Positions 56,410 through 63,440 of a stretch of 64,000 bases of DNA are shown one piece after another; within the stretch, counting starts at the first letter, position 1, and every line of letters starts with the position of its first letter. A model generated the notes under the pieces. It was given only the letters and a program-made list of their open reading frames with translations, did no database searches and was not told where the DNA came from. Source of the DNA: a virus. The DNA lies in IMG/VR virus record IMGVR_UViG_3300021440_000017, positions 1 to 64,000 of that record; one strand, 5' to 3'. The position numbers and the translations under genes were made by a program.

Positions 56410-57983
56410 CTGACGCAGTGGTGTTCGCGGGGTACTCCCGTGCGGCAATCGGGGTGAAGCCAGCGGGAGCACACATCATCGCCAACGTGTTTCGCCGTGC
56501 AGGACTCACTGCTGTCGTCATAGACATGTGCACGGTGCTCACCCGGGAGCAACGGCAGAAGCTGTTGCGTTCGCACGTGACGCCGTACACGAAGTTCGTG
56601 TGCCTGAGCACCACGTTGTTTGGGCTTGCCGGCGACATGGTTACGGAGATCGAGGAGGTGGATGCGAGCATGACCACGATGTTCGGAACCCTGCGGCGTC
56701 GCGCGCCGGCAGCGACGTTCATCATAGGCGGGTCGAAGGTCACAGCGGGTGACCGCACGACCATGGACTTCGACTACGGAGTGATCGGGCAAGGCGAAAC
56801 GACGTTGCTGGCAATCGTGAACCACGTGCTGTACGGTGATCCCCTGGTCACGGACTTCACGGTGAACAACGTGCGGTACGTCAGCGACAAGACCTACCCG
56901 TACGGGACGTACAACACGGATGATCTCCTGGAGTTCACGGCGGATGACGGAGTAGCTCCGGGAGAGACGCTACCACTGGAGTTCGGTCGCGGCTGCGTGT
57001 TCAAGTGCAGCTACTGCATGTACGCGCTGACCGGCAAGGAGTTTGGTGACTACACGAAGCCCGCGAAGCTGCTGGCCGATGCCATGCGCCGGAATTACGA
57101 GCGCTTCGGGACCACCAGGTACGTGCTGACCGACGACACGGTGAACGACAGCCTGGAGAAGGCCCGCGTGTGGGAAACGGCAGTGTCCATGCTGGACTTC
57201 CCGGTTGAGTTCGGCGGGTACATGAGGCTCGAACTGTTCCACAAGTACCCGGAACTCATCGAGTTGTACGCGCGCACGGGGCTGCGCGCGGTGAACTTCG
57301 GCGTCGAAACCTTCAACAAGGTCGCGGGCTCAGCCGTCGGCAAGGGGTTCGGAGAACGCGGCCGTGACACGCTGCTGGCGCTGCGTGCTGCCTGGGGTGA
57401 CAACGTACACGTGTCCACGAACTTCATCATCGGATTGCCGACGGAGACAGAGGAGCAGATACGAGCAGATGCCGAGTGGCTCCGAAGAACTCGTGCCTGT
57501 CACTCTGCCACGTACTACAAGCTGCTGGTGGCCCGTGACCGGTCACAGCAGGGATTCGGACCGGAGTACGCCGGCTACTACCGCGAGACGGACGAGCCGT
57601 TGCCTCCGCAACTGGACTGGACAGCGTACCTGCGTCGGTACATCAACTGGAAGTCCCCGTGCATGTCGTTGGCGCAAGCTCATCGGTTGCAAGTGGACCT
57701 GAACACCAAGTGGGAGAACTGGCGGTGGAGTCTCGACGCGACCGTTAGCGCCTTCGGCTTCATGGCGCTGCGTCGCTGGTACTCTCAGCACGAGTTGACG
57801 CACAGCACGCGCGTAGGCTACGCCGAGCACCTACGGGAAATCGCGGAACTCCGGCGTGACACGTACGCGGCACTCATGGCCGAAGTGCCCTCGACAAGGG
57901 GTAACCCGATACGTGTCACGCCCAAGATCGTGCCTGCTTCGTCGCTGGCGTTCGTGAACAAGTGGGACAAGCGAAAGGTCTGA
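56406..57983 (+). CDS. Radical SAM enzyme with B12-binding-like N-terminal domain
   Basis: 525 aa from ATG 56406. Residues 1-145 form a Rossmann-like domain (VVFAGYSRAAIGVKPAG, FIIGGSKVTAGDRTTMDFDY, GVIGQGETTLLAIV) like the B12-binding domain of class B radical SAM proteins, though the DxHxxG histidine motif is missing. The cluster motif C197-x3-C201-x2-C204 lies in EFGRGCVFKCSYCMYAL. Further segments NFGVETFNKVAGSAVGKGFG and FIIGLPTETEEQI are radical SAM barrel hallmarks. Such enzymes cleave S-adenosylmethionine to make radicals; with B12 many methylate or rearrange carbon. Substrate unknown. The start overlaps the previous stop. Confidence 0.9.
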   Translation: MTDAVVFAGYSRAAIGVKPAGAHIIANVFRRAGLTAVVIDMCTVLTREQRQKLLRSHVTPYTKFVCLSTTLFGLAGDMVTEIEEVDASMTTMFGTLRRRAPAATFIIGGSKVTAGDRTTMDFDYGVIGQGETTLLAIVNHVLYGDPLVTDFTVNNVRYVSDKTYPYGTYNTDDLLEFTADDGVAPGETLPLEFGRGCVFKCSYCMYALTGKEFGDYTKPAKLLADAMRRNYERFGTTRYVLTDDTVNDSLEKARVWETAVSMLDFPVEFGGYMRLELFHKYPELIELYARTGLRAVNFGVETFNKVAGSAVGKGFGERGRDTLLALRAAWGDNVHVSTNFIIGLPTETEEQIRADAEWLRRTRACHSATYYKLLVARDRSQQGFGPEYAGYYRETDEPLPPQLDWTAYLRRYINWKSPCMSLAQAHRLQVDLNTKWENWRWSLDATVSAFGFMALRRWYSQHELTHSTRVGYAEHLREIAELRRDTYAALMAEVPSTRGNPIRVTPKIVPASSLAFVNKWDKRKV

Positions 57984-57984
57984 C

Positions 57985-58539
57985 ATGGATTTCGGAGCGG
58001 ACTTCCGATTGCTGGAAGCAGAAGTACCGGCACGGTTGTGCCTTCGTGCGGTTGCCGAGATACAAGAGCGTGCAGCCGCTGGGGACTTCGACAACGTAGA
58101 CAACCGCGCGCGGCATCGGCTGTATCCCGAGTTGGCCGAAGCGGATGTCGTGTACCTACGAGCCCCTGTACTTCAGGGACAGCCCGGTGTGCGCGGCGAC
58201 ATACTGGACTGTGAGAACACGCCGGCGGTGGCGAAGTTCCCTTGGTGCTGGGTTGCACTGAGAACGGCGCTACCAGACGCCGTGTTCGGTCGTGTGATGG
58301 TCTCCCGTGTGGACGGTCCCGGTCGAGTAGCCACGCACGTGGACGCTGGTGCCATGGCCGTGCAACACCGAAGGCACCATGTGTGTCTCACAGTGGAAGA
58401 CGCGGAGTTCACGGTGGGTACCACGACAGTGAGGATGGAGCCGGGGTCCGTGTGGGAGATCAACAACCGACGGCCGCACTCGGTCACGAACCACAAAGGG
58501 CTACGGTTGCACCTGATCGCTGACGTGGTTCCACGCTAA
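57985..58539 (+). CDS. Second AspH-like oxygenase
   Basis: 184 aa from ATG 57985 with AAAGG upstream. Ligand set H118-x-D120 in RVATHVDAGAMAV, H165 in NNRRPHSVTNH and R174 in GLRLHLIAD. Similar strand order to the C-terminal domain of the 55336-56409 protein but without its large N-terminus. It may act in sequence with the radical SAM enzyme just upstream (one base between the genes). Substrate unknown. Confidence 0.72.
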   Translation: MDFGADFRLLEAEVPARLCLRAVAEIQERAAAGDFDNVDNRARHRLYPELAEADVVYLRAPVLQGQPGVRGDILDCENTPAVAKFPWCWVALRTALPDAVFGRVMVSRVDGPGRVATHVDAGAMAVQHRRHHVCLTVEDAEFTVGTTTVRMEPGSVWEINNRRPHSVTNHKGLRLHLIADVVPR

Positions 58540-58569
58540 TTTCAGAGCACCTGTGAAAGAGAGGCTGCA

Positions 58570-58893
58570 ATGGCTTACCAGATCAAAGTGCAAGTGACGA
58601 AGACGAAGCCCGGCGCGAGATTCCTGCGGGAAGTGCCGGTGGACGAACCGACGCGCAAAGCCGTGTACGACCTGTACGGGATCAAGGACGTGGCGACCGG
58701 CTACCTGGGTCGAACGTACACGAGTGACGACACCGGTGCGACCGAGACACTGACCGAGACGTGGGAGTCGAAGGCCGCGTGGCTGGCGTACCGGAAAGCG
58801 AACGCTGCGGCGGCCACGGCAGCGGACAAAGCAGGAGCAGCGTTTCACAAGGCGGAGGGCAACACGCTGTTGATTACCACCGTCGTAACCTGA
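58570..58893 (+). CDS. Hypothetical protein, 107 aa
   Basis: ATG 58570 with GAGAGG upstream. N-terminal strand (YQIKVQVTKTKPGARFLREV), a middle with WESKAAWLAYRKANAAAATA and a helical Ala-rich C-terminus. TAATTTCA overlaps the previous stop at 58537-58544. No family was recognised; it may begin a new transcript. Confidence 0.6.
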   Translation: MAYQIKVQVTKTKPGARFLREVPVDEPTRKAVYDLYGIKDVATGYLGRTYTSDDTGATETLTETWESKAAWLAYRKANAAAATAADKAGAAFHKAEGNTLLITTVVT

Positions 58894-58904
58894 AGGAGCC
58901 TACC

Positions 58905-59270
58905 GTGCAAGGTTCACCTGTAATGGACTTCCTTGCCGGCGTTCTCAACTACACGGACCCCGCGACGTTCGGGGCCGGAATCACCGGAGCGTCGATCTAC
59001 TACGTGCTGTTCGCGGATCGCGGTCGCTGGGCAAACATCGCGTTGTTCCTAATCTCGATACCCGTAGCGCTGCACGTGTCTCCGATCTTCGCGGTGAAGA
59101 CCGGGCTGCACGGAAGCGGTGTTGCGCTGTTCACTGGAGCACTAGGACTCATGTTCATCGAGAAGCTCGCGTTCTACACGAGGCATCCGTCGGCGTTCAT
59201 CAAGACGCTGCGCGATGCACGTGCTGCGTTACGACACGACACAGGAGGCGGTGATGACGCTCGACCCTAG
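58905..59270 (+). CDS. Membrane protein, holin-like
   Basis: 121 aa from GTG 58905 with AAGGAG upstream (alternative ATG 58923). Three hydrophobic segments: about 19-36 (DPATFGAGITGASIYYVLF), 42-62 (WANIALFLISIPVALHVS) and 70-90 (GSGVALFTGALGLMFIEKLA), then a basic tail. The layout resembles small phage holins. It lies in the metabolic cluster next to another membrane gene; lysis function is inference from size and topology. Confidence 0.58.
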   Translation: MQGSPVMDFLAGVLNYTDPATFGAGITGASIYYVLFADRGRWANIALFLISIPVALHVSPIFAVKTGLHGSGVALFTGALGLMFIEKLAFYTRHPSAFIKTLRDARAALRHDTGGGDDARP

Positions 59271-59652
59271 CATGATTACGGAGACGTACATGGTCATCGT
59301 GACGATCACACACGTGCTATTCGCAGTCATCGTCCTGCGGCTCTACCAGTTGGTGAAAGCTGCGGGGTTCGGAGAGCAATCGTGGGCACTCAGGATCGGG
59401 GTGATCCTCATCGTCGCCGGAACGCTGACGCTGGCGATGATCCCGACGACGTTGCCAGCGGTAGCCACCGTCAAGGACGTGAGCATGGACGTGCTCATCT
59501 GGTCGCTGCTGCGAACCCTCGGGCTCATCATCGTGTGCTCACTGATCTTCACGAACATCGCGCGGTTCAAGCCGTGGGACGGACACAGCGAGCGACGCAC
59601 GGGTCTGACAAGACCGGCGACGCTTGACGACCGAGTGAACTCCCGCCACTGA
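59254..59652 (+). CDS. Membrane protein, second of pair
   Basis: 132 aa from ATG 59254, overlapping the previous gene, with AGGAGG six bases upstream. Three hydrophobic helices: about 9-31 (VIVTITHVLFAVIVLRLYQL), 49-68 (IGVILIVAGTLTLAMI) and 84-105 (MDVLIWSLLRTLGLIIVCSL). Basic C-terminus with SERRTGLTRPATL. Closes its sub-operon before a terminator. Function unknown; a holin or membrane partner for the desaturase is possible. Confidence 0.6.
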   Translation: MTLDPSMITETYMVIVTITHVLFAVIVLRLYQLVKAAGFGEQSWALRIGVILIVAGTLTLAMIPTTLPAVATVKDVSMDVLIWSLLRTLGLIIVCSLIFTNIARFKPWDGHSERRTGLTRPATLDDRVNSRH

Positions 59653-59665
59653 GACGTTGCCATTG

Positions 59666-59697
59666 GCCGGGCTGGCGCAAGTCACCCCGGCTTTTTT
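59666..59697 (+). terminator. Intrinsic terminator
   Basis: GCCGGG (59666-59671) pairs with CCCGGC (59686-59691) around a 14-base loop, followed by six T (59692-59697). It closes the desaturase-radical SAM-membrane operon. Confidence 0.85.
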
Positions 59698-59711
59698 CAC
59701 GCCCAAATCGA

Positions 59712-59721
59712 GTGGGTAAAT
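59712..59721 (+). promoter_or_regulatory. GTGGGTAAAT motif before ATP-grasp gene
   Basis: The 10-mer GTGGGTAAAT lies between the terminator and the ribosome binding site of the ATP-grasp gene. It matches the minus-strand copy before the island genes. A promoter at this place is expected because the terminator ends upstream transcription. With two copies only, tentative. Confidence 0.4.
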
Positions 59722-59752
59722 GCGGTTACGGATCAACCGCTTTGGAGCATTC

Positions 59753-61090
59753 ATGGGACTACGTATCGTTGTGAGCGACGCCGGCTACTACCCGTCCTTG
59801 GTAGACCGTCTCGTCTCCGAGGGACACACCGTACATCTGACGATGCCGAACTTGCCGCCGGGTGCAACGCTGGGCTACCTTCCCGGAGACGGCACGTACA
59901 TGACGGATGAACAAGTGGTGCTCGCTGCCGTCGCCAACAGCATCGACCTGTACGTCGGCTTCGAGTTGGGCGACACGCTGGGCACGACGCTGCGGATGTT
60001 CGATCTGCCGGTGCTGATGCACGACGAATCGGCCTTCCGTCTGGAGACGAACCGCGCGCTCGGCGCAGCGTTCATCCAGCACCGAGTCTCCGGTGTCCGC
60101 GTTGCCAAGGCACAGACGTTCGACTCGTTGCCGGAAGTCAAGAAGTTCCTGGCGGGCAGCAAGAGCAAGCTCGTGGTGAAGCCGGCTCCGAACTCCGTCG
60201 GTCAGGCAGACAACGACCTGCGATGCCACTTCAGCACACCGCCTCATCGCAACACGTTGGCGCTCGTGGCCGAAGATGGCGGGTACTTCGACGAAGACGG
60301 ACAGGGTAGCGTTCGCATCGAGGAGTTCCTCCCTGGTGTGGAAACATGTGTGGGTTGCATGTTCGACGGCACGAAGTTCGACACCGTGTTCTACATCTGC
60401 CATGAGCACAAGGATGCGCAGAACGATAGCCGCAGTGGCGTGCTCACGGGGGAGGTCGGCAGCACGCTGACATGGCACCACCGTGTACAGAATCCAGTGG
60501 TGGACGCGCTGCTGGACGAAGTGGCGCAGAGCCTGAAGGGCACTGGTGCGGGGTTCATCGACCTGAACCTCATGCTTGACCCCAAGAGGAAGACCGTGAC
60601 GCTGATCGAGTGGACGGTGCGTTGGGGACGCCCGACAATGGAACTGGTGCTCGCCACGTACATGGGCGATTTCGGTGCCTACCTGCACAGGGCAGCGGCG
60701 GGCAAAATCGGCACGGTGGTCGCGGATTACGCGAAGGCAGCCCTGGGTATCGTGGTCTACCCATACGGCTATCCGTTGGTGCCAGGCAACGAGAAGCCAC
60801 AGCAGTACCCTCCGTGCTTCAAGAAAACCAAGGGCGCTGCGCTGTACCCGCTGACGTGTGTGCGGCTGACCCCCACGACGTACATCGCGCAGGATCGGTA
60901 CGCGGTGGCGGTCGCGGTGGCAGACACGATACCGAACACGGAGGAGCAAGTGCTGATGCTGCAAGCACGAGCAACGGCGCTAGCCGCTCGTATGGACATT
61001 CCAGGCAACACATGGCGTGACGACATCGGCAGCCATTGGCTCGACGACCTGGAAACCGCACGTATCTGCCTGGGGCTCAACCGTGGTTAA
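59753..61090 (+). CDS. PurD-like ATP-grasp ligase
   Basis: 445 aa from ATG 59753 with GGAG upstream (an earlier in-frame ATG at 59720 lacks one). ATP-grasp core resembling phosphoribosylamine-glycine ligase: K143 in KLVVKPAPNSVGQ, EEFLPGVET at 190-198 and the metal/phosphate segment LIEWTVRWGRPTMELV at 285-299 (E286, R290), with FIDLNLML at 268-275. ATP-grasp enzymes activate a carboxylate as acyl phosphate and join it to an amine. PurD itself uses glycine; the flanking genes argue for a different substrate. Length is close to PurD (about 430). It begins the last operon of the window. Confidence 0.75.
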   Translation: MGLRIVVSDAGYYPSLVDRLVSEGHTVHLTMPNLPPGATLGYLPGDGTYMTDEQVVLAAVANSIDLYVGFELGDTLGTTLRMFDLPVLMHDESAFRLETNRALGAAFIQHRVSGVRVAKAQTFDSLPEVKKFLAGSKSKLVVKPAPNSVGQADNDLRCHFSTPPHRNTLALVAEDGGYFDEDGQGSVRIEEFLPGVETCVGCMFDGTKFDTVFYICHEHKDAQNDSRSGVLTGEVGSTLTWHHRVQNPVVDALLDEVAQSLKGTGAGFIDLNLMLDPKRKTVTLIEWTVRWGRPTMELVLATYMGDFGAYLHRAAAGKIGTVVADYAKAALGIVVYPYGYPLVPGNEKPQQYPPCFKKTKGAALYPLTCVRLTPTTYIAQDRYAVAVAVADTIPNTEEQVLMLQARATALAARMDIPGNTWRDDIGSHWLDDLETARICLGLNRG

Positions 61091-62066
61091 CGAGACGACA
61101 GTCAGAGCCCTGGTGAACCAGGCGGATGCGGTGCCCCCTTTGGTACACGCCACCGTGGTCAAGCTCGTGGAAATAGAAGCGGGGCTCAACGCCGTGCTCA
61201 AGCCCGAGTTGGAACTGCTGCTGGACGAGCGTGTACTCCTCGTGGACGGTACAGCGAGAATGCAGTGGCGCGATGACATGTGGCATCCGTTCTTTCACGA
61301 TCTGATTCCGTTTCCGGACTGGGACGTCGATGCACAGTCACTCGACCTCGTACTCGGGCACTGCGACGATGGCAAGACCGGGTTCAACCTCTACGGGTTC
61401 ACCGAGGACATTGAATCCGTGCACGAGCTTGCGGTGGAAACCGAAATCCACGTGTTCACGAGGGCCACGAGTGCTCCGCTAGCCCGGCTGAACTCGAAGC
61501 AACGGAATGCCATCGGCAACACGGCGATACCCGAGGGCATGACGTTGCACCCGTGCGTTGACTCGTCGGTGTACCGGTTGCTTCCGCTCATGGTCAGTTC
61601 CTGGGTGTACAAGCACAACGTGGACGACGTGGGCAACCTCGTGCAAGAGATTTGTTCGTGGACGTACGTGGCCGAAGCGGCGAAGATGAACAGAGCCTGG
61701 CTGTGGATGCTGAAGTACGAGGAACAGCCGGTGTCGCTGATCGGCTTGGTACAGCACGACGAAGACACTGCGGTGTTCCAAGCGTTCTGGCAACTGCCCT
61801 TCGACTACGGGCTGAACAACGGATACGATCCGAAGCGGCCGTTGGGCACGCTCATGCTCGCAAACGCGCTGACCACAGTGTCTCTTCAAGGCTTCGACAC
61901 TGTGCTCACATGGCCGTCCTTTACCGGACCCGGAGAGCCCATGAGCTACGAAGCGTACAAGCGCAAGTTCAGCAACGAACGCCGCGCCGCGTACTCGTAC
62001 TACGGGACACACGGCAAAGCCACACCACCGTACTATGACCTGACAACCAAGGAGCTACGCAAGTGA
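61083..62066 (+). CDS. Uncharacterised protein with GNAT-like C-terminal half
   Basis: 327 aa from GTG 61083, overlapping the ATP-grasp stop. N-terminal helical region, SSVYRLLPLMVSSWVYKHN, then a possible acetyltransferase-like part with WLWMLKYEEQPVSLIGLVQH, FQAFWQLPFDYGLNNGYDPK and LMLANALTTVSLQGFDTVLT. The pyrophosphate loop is not clear, so the GNAT relation is tentative. Similar text style to the minus-strand GNAT-like gene at 52278. Confidence 0.5.
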   Translation: MVNETTVRALVNQADAVPPLVHATVVKLVEIEAGLNAVLKPELELLLDERVLLVDGTARMQWRDDMWHPFFHDLIPFPDWDVDAQSLDLVLGHCDDGKTGFNLYGFTEDIESVHELAVETEIHVFTRATSAPLARLNSKQRNAIGNTAIPEGMTLHPCVDSSVYRLLPLMVSSWVYKHNVDDVGNLVQEICSWTYVAEAAKMNRAWLWMLKYEEQPVSLIGLVQHDEDTAVFQAFWQLPFDYGLNNGYDPKRPLGTLMLANALTTVSLQGFDTVLTWPSFTGPGEPMSYEAYKRKFSNERRAAYSYYGTHGKATPPYYDLTTKELRK

Positions 62067-62977
62067 AACCGTTGAAGATCGTGAAGGACTGGGACCACGT
62101 GTACGAGCACGCGGCGCTGTACCGAATGGGTTTCGGACACGGGCCGGCGCACATCGCGTACGAGACGGTGCTGATGCTGCAAGTCCTCGACCGCGTGCTG
62201 AACACTGTGGACCCGATCACCGTGCTCGAACTCGGTTCGGGTCCGCGTTCGTTCTACAAGGACGCGTTCTTGCGCTACGCGCCGACTGCGCTGAAAGCTC
62301 CGGTTGCCAAGTACCTAGGCTCCGACTTCGTGGTCGAGCCGGGCGTTCGCGATGTGATCCCCTGGGACTTCACCAAGGTGCTGAAGACGAAGCTCCGCGT
62401 GAACGTCGTACTGATGCCCTACTACCTCGTGAACTCGCTGATGGACTTCACGACGTTCAAGCCCATGAGTCAGCCACTGGTGCAGCAGTTCTGGAACTCG
62501 GTGTCCACAGTGCTCGAGCCCGGTGGCTTGCTCGTGGCGCACACGCCGTACCAGTCTGAGGCGAAGCGCGACCGGTGGAAACGCGAGAGGTTCATACAGC
62601 ACGCGCTGATCGGCTACCACTTGGTGCCCGAAGTGGAAGCCGTGTTCGGCTTGCAACCAGGCACGTTGAAGACCCCGGTGTTCTACAAGTCGCACAGGTC
62701 AGTTGGGCACGACGACGTGTACAACTGGGACACCGTGCGGCGCATCGTCATCAACGGGGAGACCACACGAGGTCAGCCTGTATCGCTGGAAGCACGGTTC
62801 CGCAAGTCCACGCTGTACTACCCGGTGGGCAAAATCCAGTACGTGCAGTCGCAGAAGCTCGTACCTGTGGCGAAGTTCTTGGATGCCGAGCGTGCGGACT
62901 TCGAGGACCTGGTGACACCGGTAGCTCTCAAGGCCTTCACGGACACGCAGTATTGGACGGTGTACCGCAATGCCTGA
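62063..62977 (+). CDS. Class I SAM-dependent methyltransferase-like protein
   Basis: 304 aa from ATG 62063, overlapping the previous stop. Motif I ITVLELGSGPRSFYKDAF has the E/D-x-G-x-G pattern at 56-60; a second motif-like acidic region follows (DFVVEPGVRDVIPWDFTKVL), and VNVVLMPYYLVNSLMDFTTF is a candidate motif IV/post-I region. The C-terminus includes HTPYQSEAKRDRWKRERF. It would transfer a methyl group from S-adenosylmethionine; acceptor unknown. Confidence 0.72.
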   Translation: MKPLKIVKDWDHVYEHAALYRMGFGHGPAHIAYETVLMLQVLDRVLNTVDPITVLELGSGPRSFYKDAFLRYAPTALKAPVAKYLGSDFVVEPGVRDVIPWDFTKVLKTKLRVNVVLMPYYLVNSLMDFTTFKPMSQPLVQQFWNSVSTVLEPGGLLVAHTPYQSEAKRDRWKRERFIQHALIGYHLVPEVEAVFGLQPGTLKTPVFYKSHRSVGHDDVYNWDTVRRIVINGETTRGQPVSLEARFRKSTLYYPVGKIQYVQSQKLVPVAKFLDAERADFEDLVTPVALKAFTDTQYWTVYRNA

Positions 62978-63440
62978 CGTGACGCTGTACGAAATCGAGT
63001 ACGACCAGACCGTAGACACCGTGTACGATCTGCTGTCGTTGCTCGAAGAGTACCCTGTAGGCTGTGCGCCTGAAGACGTGGCACACTGGATGTCCAACTG
63101 GGATCGCTTCCGCATTGTGCTGGCCTACCGAAGGGGTAAACCAGTGGGGTTCGCCGTGGTGTTCGTCACACCCGGCTACAAAGAGATGCCCTTCGATGTG
63201 AACCACGTGCTGCTCGACGTGCTGTACGTTAGAGCCCGCTACCGTGGTCAGAACATCGGGCAGGTACTTGTGGACTACGTGAAGTCCGAGTACCCATCGG
63301 GATTCACCGTGCGCACGGACGTGGCCGACGCCATTCGCTTCTACAAGCGTGAAGGCTTTCGCGTGCTACAAACGGAGCCGCATGCGCTGGAACTAGGCAC
63401 AACAGGGACGAGACTAGCATGGCAACCGAAGAAGCGATGA
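62970..63440 (+). CDS. GNAT acetyltransferase
   Basis: 156 aa from ATG 62970, overlapping the previous stop. Motif A: VLLDVLYVRARYRGQNIGQVLVDYV with the pyrophosphate loop R92-G-Q-N-I-G97, then TDVADAIRFYKREGFRVLQ as motif B. Good match to the GNAT fold. The acceptor is unknown. It is translationally coupled to the methyltransferase and to the next gene (ATGA). Confidence 0.85.
   Translation: MPDVTLYEIEYDQTVDTVYDLLSLLEEYPVGCAPEDVAHWMSNWDRFRIVLAYRRGKPVGFAVVFVTPGYKEMPFDVNHVLLDVLYVRARYRGQNIGQVLVDYVKSEYPSGFTVRTDVADAIRFYKREGFRVLQTEPHALELGTTGTRLAWQPKKR

Noticed and set aside
59759-60964. Minus-strand frame (401 aa) opposite the ATP-grasp gene
   Set aside because: Antisense shadow; the + strand has ATP-grasp motifs and a ribosome binding site.
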